Notes under the pieces: generated by a model
Database searches by the model: none
What the model was told of the DNA's origin: nothing
What the model saw: only the letters and a program-made list of their open reading frames with translations
Made by a program: the position numbers and the translations under genes
In this document: one piece after another, positions 8,978 through 14,904 of the stretch
How positions within the stretch are numbered: position 1 is the first letter of the stretch
Layout: the number at the start of each line of letters is the position of its first letter
Origin: Deltaproteobacteria bacterium
GTDB taxonomy: Bacteria > Desulfobacterota > Deferrisomatia > Deferrisomatales > Deferrisomataceae
DNA length: 14,904 nucleotides
Reading direction: 5' to 3'
Assembly: GCA_013152215.1 (NCBI GenBank)
Contig: JAADGT010000264.1
Coordinates: 1 to 14,904 of the forward strand

Positions 8978-10251
8978 CTATTCCTTCATCCAGGGGGGCA
9001 GCTTGAGCGTGCCCATGGCCCCGGCCTTGGGCCAGAACACCACCCGCTTGCCGTCCTGCCACTGGAAGAACCCCGAGATGGCTCCCTTGTCGGGGTCGGT
9101 GGACGGGATGACCTGGTGGCTCTTGGGATCGAACCGGATCCGCCCGTACACGCCCATCAGGTCGATGGTCTCCAGGGCCTTCACCACGGCGTCCGGGTCG
9201 AGCGTGCCGGCCCGCTCGATGGCGTCCTTCAGGGCGTACACGGCCATGTAGCTCGAGCTGGTGCCGTACCCCTCGGGCTCCAGGCCCCAGCGCTTCTTGT
9301 AGGCGTTGACGAACTTCATGGTCCACGGCGTGATCTCGGCCGGGGCGTTCCCGCCGTTGATCACGTCCACGATGGTGTACTCGCAGTTGCCGTTCGAGGC
9401 CTTCCAGAACCCCGGCTGCTCGGCCGCGGACATGAACCCGAACGGGACGCACTTCATCCGGAAGTTCTTCCACTGCTTGAGCAGGATCGCGGTCTCGGGC
9501 ATGTCCATGAAGATGAACAGGATCTGGGCGTCGCCCTTGCGGGCCTTCAGGAGGCCGGGGGCGAAGTCGGTGTTGCCGGTGGGGTACACGTCGTGCCCCA
9601 GCACCGTGAACCCGGCCTTCTTCAGGAACTTCTCCACCACCTCGCCGGACTTGCGCGCGTGGGCCACGTCCTGGACCATGATGTAGACCCGCTCGAGCCC
9701 GAAGTCGTTGCGCAGCTTCTTGAACACCGCCATGATCTCGTTGACGATGATGTTCACGATCTCGTTCGAGATCCGGAAGGCGTACTTGTACTTGTCGTAG
9801 TTCTTGGCGATCGTCTTGTGGTAGGCGGGCGACAGCACGCCCGTGGACACGATGGACACCTTTTTGTAGCGGCTCAGCAGGTCCAGGACCGCCAGGGCGG
9901 CCTCGGAGCGCACCGGCCCGCCCACCAGGAAGTCCACCTTGTGTTGGAGGATGAGCTTCTCCACCGCCTTGATCGCGTCGTCCACCGGAACGCCGGGCTC
10001 CAGATCGCGCGTGTCGATGACCTCCACCTCGAACGGCCGCATCTCGCCGCCCACCTTGACCCCGCCGGCCGCGTTGATCTCCTCCACCGCCAGCCGGATG
10101 CCCCGCTCGGCGTCCCAGCCGTAGAGGTACGCCGTGGACAGGGGCGCCCCCAGCTTGATCGGCTTGGCCGCCCACGCCGGAACGGCAAGGGCGCCGCCGC
10201 CAGCACCCCCGCCACCCTCAACACTCTTCCGATCCACCGTTTGCCTCGCAT
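8978..10251 (-). CDS. HAAT/Leu-Ile-Val-type substrate-binding protein, frameshifted in signal peptide
   Basis: Periplasmic binding protein (Peripla_BP_6 type) that would deliver substrate to LivHMGF, about 424 aa if repaired. The mature part begins AAKPIKLGAPLSTAYLYGW, followed by the family-typical RGIRLAVEEINAAGGV and an ending in WMKE. ATG 10251 has an ideal AGGAGG five bases upstream and encodes MRGKRWIGRVLRVAGVLAAA, the start of a signal peptide. The rest of it (ALAVPAWA, then A) lies in a different frame. One extra nucleotide near 10186-10203, in GCGGCGGCGCCC, would join both halves into a normal signal peptide with an AWA cleavage site. As written, translation from ATG 10251 gives a nonsense product. 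This is either a real inactivating deletion or a base-calling error in a GC-rich run. The intact downstream frame favours an error or a very recent mutation. Confidence 0.85.
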
Positions 10252-10330
10252 GCTCTCCTCCTTTCCCGCGCGACCGCGGCGCGGCCTGGGTGACGCGTGC
10301 CTTTCTGCACGAACCGTGCCCGGCTCTTCG

Positions 10331-10359
10331 AAAAACCAAGAAGGGCGGGAAACCCGCCC
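10331..10359 (-). terminator. Terminator-like hairpin in the leader of the binding-protein gene
   Basis: On the minus strand a perfect 7-bp stem GGGCGGG/CCCGCCC with a 3-nt loop (10343-10359) is followed by TTCTTGGTTTTT, an interrupted U-tract. It lies about 80 bp before the start codon and downstream of the promoter candidate, so it could be an attenuator. Alternatively it ends read-through from the radical SAM gene. Confidence 0.45.
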
Positions 10360-10416
10360 GCCCACTGCCACCCCACAAGACCTCGTTTGATTTTCACGAG
10401 AACCGCGCACCGATCC

Positions 10417-10444
10417 ACTGTAAAGCACGGCGGCGGAATGTAAA
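10417..10444 (-). promoter_or_regulatory. Possible sigma-70-type promoter for the transporter operon
   Basis: On the minus strand TTTACA (10444-10439) and TACAGT (10422-10417) are separated by 16 bp, in the only locally AT-rich patch upstream of the binding-protein gene. Match to TTGACA/TATAAT is partial (5/6 and 4/6). It would give a leader of about 160 nt containing the hairpin at 10331-10359. Confidence 0.4.
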
Positions 10445-10651
10445 GAAAATTTACTCGGGAAAAGGGGGGCCGCGCAGCGCCTCCGGCGCCCGGACCGCGA
10501 AAGGGTGCCCCTTGCACGCACCCGTGATGGAACCGACTCCGGTGTCTTGTGCCTGCGCGGCGAATCTCAACGCTCGGCTTCGCGCCCGGCCGGAGGTAGA
10601 CCCCATGCTCCCTCATGGATTGGCGGTGACTCGGGAACCGCTTGGCCGCCT

Positions 10652-10712
10652 AGCTGCCCAGCCGCAAGCGGGCCGAAGGCCCCAGACCGACGACCGGCGA
10701 CCATCGACCGAA
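10652..10712 (+). repeat. Full composite element: octamers, hairpin core, heptamers
   Basis: Degenerate octamers (AGCTGCCC 10652-10659, then AGCCGCA, AGCGGGCC), core GGGCCGAAGGCCC (10670-10682), then exact heptamers GACCGAC (10685-10691), GACCGGC, GACCATC and GACCGAA (10706-10712), ending in GTCAC. The same order and the same terminal GACCGAAGTCAC occur at 12003-12078. It ends 1 bp from the radical SAM stop codon. Confidence 0.88.
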
Positions 10713-10713
10713 G

Positions 10714-11331
10714 TCACTCCGCGGAGGATGGCCGTCCGAGGCGACGGCGGAGCGACTCGAGGAGCTCCGGAGGCGGGAACCCGCTCACCACAACCTCGCC
10801 GGAGGGGCCCAGGCTCACCAGCACGTCCATTGGCGAGCGCCGGGCGAGGGTCAGCAGCTCCTCCCCCCGGGGGGTCAGGGCCAGCAGGCGCTGGTTGGCC
10901 GAGCCCCGAAGGGGCGGGCGGGGGGGCAGGTCGGCCCGGAACGGGCCGTCCACGAGCAGGTCCACCCGGGCCAGCAGGGCCTTCCAGTCCTCGGGCCCGG
11001 CTTCGAGCTCCTCGCGCAGGTAGCCGGTGAACGCCACCACGTCGAACCGGTGGGGCATTGCCGCGCGCAACCGGTCGAGGAACGCGACCAGCGCCCCGGC
11101 CTGGTCGAACGGCTCCCCCCCCGAAAGGGTCACCCCGTCCCAGGGCAGCAGCTCCACGGCCCGGTCCGCCACGGCCGCCGGGGCGAGGAGCCGCCCGCCG
11201 GCCGGGTCCTGGAGCTCCGGGTTGAAGCAGCCCGGGCACCCCCGACCGCACCCTTGCACCCACAGGGTCAGGCGGTCGCCGGGCCCGTTCACGTGGCGGG
11301 TGACGGTGAGGTGCGCAAGGCGCAGGCGCAT
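10714..11331 (-). CDS. NrdG-like radical SAM protein (4Fe-4S, stand-alone)
   Basis: 205-aa cytoplasmic radical SAM protein. The cluster motif CX3CX2C is CGRGCPGC (Cys28, Cys32, Cys35), inside LTLWVQGCGRGCPGCFNPEL, and the SAM-contact motif is SGGEPF (70-75). Both closely match the NrdG/PflA-type activases that generate a glycyl radical on a partner enzyme. No nrdD or other glycyl-radical enzyme is in the window. Proteins of this stand-alone subtype are found without NrdD, so the partner and even the activase role are uncertain. ATG 11331 is chosen because the conserved region starts there and GGAG lies eight to nine bases upstream; upstream extension would run antisense through the tRNA. A repeat element ends immediately after its stop. 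Confidence 0.85.
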   Translation of the reverse strand: MRLRLAHLTVTRHVNGPGDRLTLWVQGCGRGCPGCFNPELQDPAGGRLLAPAAVADRAVELLPWDGVTLSGGEPFDQAGALVAFLDRLRAAMPHRFDVVAFTGYLREELEAGPEDWKALLARVDLLVDGPFRADLPPRPPLRGSANQRLLALTPRGEELLTLARRSPMDVLVSLGPSGEVVVSGFPPPELLESLRRRLGRPSSAE

Positions 11332-11367
11332 AGGGAGCGCTCCGTGGGCCCGCAGGGGTCGTGAGGG

Positions 11368-11397
11368 TTGACAACCGCCCGCGGGCATGGGTACCTT
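11368..11397 (+). promoter_or_regulatory. Promoter of tRNA-Cys
   Basis: A perfect -35 TTGACA (11368-11373) is followed after 18 bp by TACCTT (11392-11397), which keeps the key TA...T of the -10 box. Transcription would begin about 10 bp before the mature tRNA 5' end. The site lies between the divergent radical SAM gene and the tRNA. Confidence 0.6.
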
Positions 11398-11412
11398 TAC
11401 GATCCTTCGCAG

Positions 11413-11486
<74 letters not shown>

Positions 11487-11495
11487 GCTCACAGC

Positions 11496-11529
11496 AAACG
11501 GCCGGGCCCTCGGGCCCGGCCGTTTTTTT
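11496..11529 (+). terminator. Intrinsic terminator of tRNA-Cys
   Basis: A long perfect hairpin, AAACGGCCGGGCCC and GGGCCCGGCCGTTT around a TC loop, runs straight into seven T residues. This is a strong Rho-independent terminator on the plus strand, 10 bp after the tRNA CCA. In the opposite direction it has only a three-base T run, so it is a weak stop for the convergent small membrane gene. Confidence 0.93.
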
Positions 11530-11540
11530 CGCTTCGGGGT

Positions 11541-11837
11541 TCACTCCGGAGCCCCGTCTCCCTCCTGCCCCCCGTCCCCGGCCCGGACCTCGGCCGCCAT
11601 CTGGCGCATGCGCGCCAGAAAGGCGAACAGGTACACGAGCGCGAGCCCAATGGCCACCACGTGGACCCACCCGGCCACCGGCCAGAGCCACTGGACCAGG
11701 AGCGACATCCCGACCAGGGCGGCGGCCATCAGGGCGAGGTAGGGGAGCGCCCACAGGAGCGTCTCCCGGGCCTTCTCGCCGGTCTCCAACCCGAAAAACC
11801 GAAGAAACCCGTTGGGGGTGTCGTCCCGCGGTTCCAT
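11541..11837 (-). CDS. Small two-helix membrane protein, unknown function
   Basis: 98-aa protein with two clear hydrophobic helices, about 30-51 (PYLALMAAALVGMSLLVQWLW) and 56-76 (VHVVAIGLALVYLFAFLARM region), an acidic N-terminus and an acidic Gly-rich C-terminus. ATG 11837 has GAGAGG five to six bases upstream, which supports real translation. I do not recognise the family. It stands alone on the minus strand, converging on the tRNA terminator. The tandem ACTAGAA repeat lies just upstream of its start. Function cannot be assigned; small two-helix proteins of this kind are often accessory membrane subunits. Confidence 0.65.
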   Translation of the reverse strand: MEPRDDTPNGFLRFFGLETGEKARETLLWALPYLALMAAALVGMSLLVQWLWPVAGWVHVVAIGLALVYLFAFLARMRQMAAEVRAGDGGQEGDGAPE

Positions 11838-11884
11838 GCCGTCCTCTCGTTGGTGGGAGCCCCGTCAGGCCCCTGCGGGCTAGC

Positions 11885-11912
11885 ACTAGAAACTAGAGAC
11901 TAAAAACTAGAA
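11885..11912 (+). repeat. 7-bp tandem array (ACTAGAA)
   Basis: Four gapless 7-bp units: ACTAGAA, ACTAGAG, ACTAAAA and ACTAGAA. The unit is AT-rich and unrelated in sequence to the GACC heptamers nearby, yet has the same length and similar copy number. It lies about 48 bp upstream of the start of the small membrane protein gene. Confidence 0.85.
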
Positions 11913-12002
11913 AAATCTTGGGAACCTCGACCCGCGAGGCGGGCCGGCGCTCCAGCAGACCCCATGCCCCCAGAAAAGAAGTTTTCGGCCCTCCGGCCTC
12001 CC

Positions 12003-12072
12003 AGCTTTCTAACCTTCCAGCCTTCACGCGGGCCGAAGGCCCCAGACCGAAGACCGACGACCGTAGACCGAA
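12003..12072 (+). repeat. Full composite element: octamers, hairpin core, heptamers
   Basis: Octamers AGCTTTCT (12003-12010), AACCTTCC, AGCCTTCA and CGCGGGCC, core GGGCCGAAGGCCC (12030-12042), then exact heptamers GACCGAA (12045-12051), GACCGAC, GACCGTA and GACCGAA (12066-12072) followed by GTCACC. The order and the terminal motif match the copy at 10652-10712 although unit sequences differ. Confidence 0.88.
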
Positions 12073-12234
12073 GTCACCGGGAATTGTTCTGCACCGGATC
12101 GCACCCGCCGGGAGCCGGGCCTTTCCACTCTATCCCGCGCCCTCCGGGCGGTCAATTCCCGGGGCTTTTCCTCTCCTGCCCGCACGGGTACCCTAAGGGC
12201 GTCCCCCAGCCTTCGGCACCCGGGAGGAACCGCC

Positions 12235-13941
12235 ATGTCCAAGAAGCCCAGCAAGCGTTTCATCCTCCTCGGCGGCATCCCCGTGTTCGACTACATGCTC
12301 CGGGTGGACCTGGCCGAGGTGGTGCGGGCCACCGAGGGGCGGGCGGTGATGGTGGGGCCCCGCATCCTGCTGCCGGCCGGCACCGTGTTCGAGTTCCGGG
12401 CCGACCACGACGAACGGCCGCTGTGGTTGAACCCCTTGGCGAACCGTCCGCTCCAGGACGTCCACGGGAAGCCGTTCTTCAGCCTGGAGTTCGGCGGCAA
12501 GCACGCCCAGCAGTTCGAGCACACCCTGTGCGCAGACCCCGACACCGTGCTCGAAGAGCTGAAGGCCGCGTTTCCCGACCGGATCCGCTCGGCCGACGAC
12601 CTGGCGGTGGTGCGGGTCCCCGGGTCCGTGCCGGTCCATCTGGGGGGCAACAACAAGAACATCCTCGAGGAGCTCCACACGCTGTACGCCTCCCCGGAGC
12701 TCGCGGACCAGACCCGGGGCATCGCCCTGGAGCACCGGTTCTTCTTCGACACCAACGACCCGCGCTACCCCATGGTACGGGACCTGTACGAGCGCATGGG
12801 CGTCTCCACGGGCACGCTCGAGGAGCTCCACGTGGACGGGCTGCTGCCCCGCATCTCGTACGTGCTCACCCTGGTCGAGGACGACGGCGCGGCGCGGGAC
12901 CGCATCATCCTCACCGCCCGGAGCAACGAGGAGGTGATCCCCCGGGAGCGGCTGAACCAGACCTACTTCGACATCGAGTACCGGCTGCGGCGGGATCCGG
13001 CGTTCGTGGAGACCCACCTGGTGATCAACTCCATGACCAACCCCGAGGAGGTCCGGCTGGTGGCCCGGCTGCTCCAGACCGCGTTCGCCAGCGGAGTGAG
13101 GACCTACCTGTGCCCCACCCTCACCTGGCTGCGGTGCGTGGACCGGATGATCGAAGAGAAGTTCTACGCCGCCGAGAAGGAGCGGTTCTACGAGTACCGC
13201 AAGGACTTTCTGTACTCGGCGGTGCTGCCGTTCGTGCAGTACCTGGTGCTGAACCGTGAGGAGCTGGTCGAGGTGGACAACCTGGTCCACAAGAAGGGGA
13301 TCGACGCCACCGCGAGCCACATCGCCCACCGGATGAACCGGGGCCGGTTCGAGGAGAGCTACGAAGGGGGCAAGGTCGTGGTCACCGGCGGGAGCCAGGG
13401 GGCCCGGTACACCGAGCGGCTGCCCCGGGAGCGGGCCGCGCGGTTCTGGCGCAAGGCCGAGCTGCCCGAGGGCATCGAGATCCGGTTCGCGGACCGGCGG
13501 ATCGTGTGCGGCGACGACTACGTGACCAACCTGGTGTCCACCCTGGGCGCGGGCGACGTGTTCACCGGGGTGTTCATCGGGCTCACCGCCCTCGGCTGGG
13601 ACGGCGGCCATGCGCTGCGGGCCGCCACCCTGGGGGCCCAGCACTTCATCCAGCACCGGGCCAAGCCCGCCATCGCCGACATGGTGGCCATGGACGAGAC
13701 CCACATCCGCCTCGGCACCGAGACCGAGCTCCAGGACGTGATCTCCCACCACGTGGCCTCCACCGGCGATCCCACCCGGTACGGCACGATCACCGACACC
13801 GTGGTCACCATCCAGACCCGGCAGCTCCAGCACCCGTTCCGGGAGATCCTGGCCCTGGAGACCGGCCTCGCCGCCAAGGCCCGCCGGGGCCGCACCCCCA
13901 AAGGGGCACCAAAGCGAAGGAGGACGAAGGCGGACGCGTAG
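12235..13941 (+). CDS. Large ribokinase/PfkB-superfamily kinase
   Basis: 568-aa probable cytoplasmic sugar or nucleoside kinase. Superfamily marks: an N-terminal strand ILLGGIPVFDY, a substrate-type loop HLGGNNKN (136-142), NREE at 340-343 matching the Mg-binding NXXE motif, VVVTGGSQGA (381-390), and the catalytic anion-hole/base motif STLGAGDVFTG (435-445, Asp441). At 568 aa it is far longer than ordinary PfkB kinases (about 300 aa) and longer than ADP-dependent gluco/phosphofructokinases (about 450-490 aa). The extra sequence lies mainly between 150 and 340, plus a C-terminal extension after 480 that ends in a very basic tail (RRGRTPKGAPKRRRTK). ATG 12235 has GGGAGGA six to seven bases upstream. 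The phosphoryl donor (ATP or ADP) and substrate cannot be told from the sequence. It is monocistronic and convergent with larA. Confidence 0.75.
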   Translation: MSKKPSKRFILLGGIPVFDYMLRVDLAEVVRATEGRAVMVGPRILLPAGTVFEFRADHDERPLWLNPLANRPLQDVHGKPFFSLEFGGKHAQQFEHTLCADPDTVLEELKAAFPDRIRSADDLAVVRVPGSVPVHLGGNNKNILEELHTLYASPELADQTRGIALEHRFFFDTNDPRYPMVRDLYERMGVSTGTLEELHVDGLLPRISYVLTLVEDDGAARDRIILTARSNEEVIPRERLNQTYFDIEYRLRRDPAFVETHLVINSMTNPEEVRLVARLLQTAFASGVRTYLCPTLTWLRCVDRMIEEKFYAAEKERFYEYRKDFLYSAVLPFVQYLVLNREELVEVDNLVHKKGIDATASHIAHRMNRGRFEESYEGGKVVVTGGSQGARYTERLPRERAARFWRKAELPEGIEIRFADRRIVCGDDYVTNLVSTLGAGDVFTGVFIGLTALGWDGGHALRAATLGAQHFIQHRAKPAIADMVAMDETHIRLGTETELQDVISHHVASTGDPTRYGTITDTVVTIQTRQLQHPFREILALETGLAAKARRGRTPKGAPKRRRTKADA

Positions 13942-13946
13942 GCCGG

Positions 13947-13961
13947 CGGCCCTGCGGGCCG
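13947..13961. terminator. Short hairpin between convergent genes
   Basis: CGGCCC and GGGCCG form a perfect 6-bp stem around TGC in the 28-bp gap between the kinase and larA stops. There is no T-tract on either strand, so termination is only possible, not shown. The right arm continues as GGGCCGAA, resembling half of the 13-bp repeat core, and may be a decayed copy. Confidence 0.35.
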
Positions 13962-13969
13962 AAACGCCC

Positions 13970-14904
13970 TCAGCTACCGGCCAGCCGCAGGATCACCATG
14001 GGCCCGTCCGGCACCACGGCCCAGCGGGCGTCGGGGCCGTGACGGGCGAGCAGATCCCGGATCCCCTGGGCCACGTCGGCCACGGGCCGCAGATGGAACC
14101 GCTCGAGCTCCTCGGGCGCGAACCCCTCGGTGTGGATCCACACGTTGCGCTCCACCACCACCTGGTAGGTCTCCTGGGCGCACCACTGGTCGGGCACGAA
14201 GAACTCCCTCCTCATCAGCCGGTCCAGGAACGCCCGGGGGGTGTCCACCATCTCCAGGATCCTCCGGTACTCGGCGCTTCCGGCCCCCTCGGGGCACTGG
14301 CTGGCGATCAGGATGTCGCCCCCGGGCTTGACCACCGGGGCCGCGCCGGTCATCCCCTTCACGGTCTGGTACAGGTTGCAGTCGAGCGGGGCCCCGGCGT
14401 TGGTGGTGACGATGAAATCGAGCGGCCCGTCCAGCTCCCGCACGCAGTGGCGGGCGAGGAACGAGCAGCCCTCCAGGTGGGCCTCGACCGGATCGCCCGA
14501 GAACACCCCGGTGACCCGCTTGGCGGTGTCGAGGGTCACGTTCACGACGAAGTCGGCCCCCACCATCTCCAGCACCCGAAGGCCGGCCTCGTGGAACGGG
14601 TTGCCGTCGAGTTTGCCGTACACCGTGCCCGGATGGGCCACCATCTCCGGCCCGTGCATGTGCTGGAGCGTCTCCAGGCCCGAGATCCCCGGAAGCAGGG
14701 ACTTGCGGCCCCCCGAGTACCCGGCCCACATGTGGGGCTCGATGAACCCGGTGAGCACCCTGCACTCGGCCTCCACGTAGCGGCGGTTGATCCACACCGG
14801 CACGTCGCCGTCGAGCCGCCCCACCTCCACCAGGTCCTCGGCCGCCTGGCTGCGGTGGTCCACCACCCGGTACCGCTCCAGGACCTCCCGACCCACCAGC
14901 CGCT
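13970..14904 (-). CDS. larA: LarA-family nickel-dependent racemase, 3' part
   Basis: Partial gene; the frame is open to the right edge, so the N-terminal part is missing and the apparent GTG at 14896 is not the true start. The visible part matches LarA (lactate racemase family, formerly DUF2088). The core GFIEPHMWAGYSGGRK gives His, then Lys 10 residues later, then His 16 residues after that in LQHMHGPE. This is the spacing of His174, Lys184 (attachment of the nickel pincer cofactor) and His200 (nickel ligand) in Lactobacillus plantarum LarA, so the enzyme looks catalytically competent. LarA homologues racemise or epimerise various 2-hydroxy acids, so lactate is not certain. No larB, larC or larE is in the window. 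It converges on the large kinase with a 28-bp gap. Confidence 0.88.
   Translation of the reverse strand, partial: RLVGREVLERYRVVDHRSQAAEDLVEVGRLDGDVPVWINRRYVEAECRVLTGFIEPHMWAGYSGGRKSLLPGISGLETLQHMHGPEMVAHPGTVYGKLDGNPFHEAGLRVLEMVGADFVVNVTLDTAKRVTGVFSGDPVEAHLEGCSFLARHCVRELDGPLDFIVTTNAGAPLDCNLYQTVKGMTGAAPVVKPGGDILIASQCPEGAGSAEYRRILEMVDTPRAFLDRLMRREFFVPDQWCAQETYQVVVERNVWIHTEGFAPEELERFHLRPVADVAQGIRDLLARHGPDARWAVVPDGPMVILRLAGS

Larger units (their letters stand above)
10252..10713. other. Gap upstream of the transporter operon; regulatory region
   Basis: No gene is supported in these 462 bp. The part near the binding-protein start contains its Shine-Dalgarno and a terminator-like hairpin (10331-10359); a promoter candidate lies at 10417-10444. 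Two further hairpins are visible, GGGTGC/GCACCC at 10503-10523 and GCGCC/GGCGC near 10478-10490. The far end is occupied by the composite repeat at 10652-10712. I could not match the region to a known riboswitch class. Confidence 0.5.
11838..12234. other. Gene-free divergent gap rich in repeats
   Basis: No coding sequence is supported in these 397 bp between the divergent small membrane gene and the large kinase. It holds the ACTAGAA array (11885-11912), a full composite octamer/hairpin/heptamer element (12003-12072), and a perfect 10-bp inverted repeat (CCGGGAATTG 12077-12086 and CAATTCCCGG 12153-12162). A weak -10-like TACCCT at 12189-12194 lies about 40 bp before the kinase start, with only a poor -35 (TTTTCC) at 12166-12171. 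Confidence 0.55.

Noticed and set aside
10356..10370. Possible sigma-54 promoter (minus strand TGGCA and GC with 10-bp spacing)
   Set aside because: The -12 part reads GGGCG rather than TTGC, the region is G/C-rich enough for chance matches, and it overlaps the terminator-like hairpin.
10218..10616. 132-codon minus-strand open frame in the gap before the binding-protein gene
   Set aside because: Covers the promoter and hairpin region, has no domain or good ribosome binding site, and overlaps the true start of the binding protein.
12193..13833. 546-codon minus-strand open frame inside the large kinase gene
   Set aside because: Antisense shadow; repetitive VHH/GDH composition, no recognisable domain, and no reason to prefer it over the motif-bearing plus-strand gene.

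Overview
The window is very GC-rich and densely coding. It carries a complete branched-chain-type (HAAT) ABC transporter, a sigma-54-dependent two-component system, a stand-alone radical SAM activase and a LarA-type nickel enzyme. This mix suggests an anaerobic or facultative, high-GC deltaproteobacterial-type organism (Desulfobacterota/Desulfuromonadia-like, perhaps near Deferrisoma). That placement is inferred from gene content and style; no taxonomic marker gene is present.

Layout. Positions 101-10251 form one long minus-strand gene set, transcribed from high to low coordinates: periplasmic substrate-binding protein, livH, livM, livG, livF, an AMP-forming acyl-CoA ligase, a dCache sensor histidine kinase and an NtrC-type sigma-54 response regulator. 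livH/livM, livM/livG and kinase/regulator overlap by 4 bp, and livG/livF by 7 bp. The natural reading is an uptake, activation and sensing cassette for an organic acid: the binding protein and LivHMGF import it, the ligase traps it as a CoA thioester, and the two-component system probably controls expression in response to it. The substrate cannot be read from the sequence. The binding-protein gene has an apparent 1-nt frameshift inside its signal peptide.

Positions 10714-11331 (minus) encode a NrdG-like radical SAM protein. It is divergent from a tRNA-Cys(GCA) at 11413-11486, which has its own promoter and a strong intrinsic terminator. A small two-helix membrane protein follows (11541-11837, minus). 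Then comes an unusually large ribokinase/PfkB-superfamily kinase (12235-13941, plus), convergent with the 3' part of a larA homologue that runs off the right edge.

The most unusual signal is not a gene. Many intergenic gaps hold short modular arrays of strictly 8-bp units (consensus AGCNTTCC) and strictly 7-bp units (GACCGNN). Most copies are joined by an identical 13-bp mini-hairpin, GGGCCGAAGGCCC, present five times exactly. Further 7-bp-period arrays with unrelated units (ACTAGAA, TTCTGGC and a weaker one) sit in the same intergenic class. The arrays reach to within a few bases of start and stop codons, appear to supply the N-terminal codons of the histidine kinase, and have displaced the ribosome binding site of the ligase. 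They look like a dispersed repeat family whose unit length is conserved while unit sequence varies.
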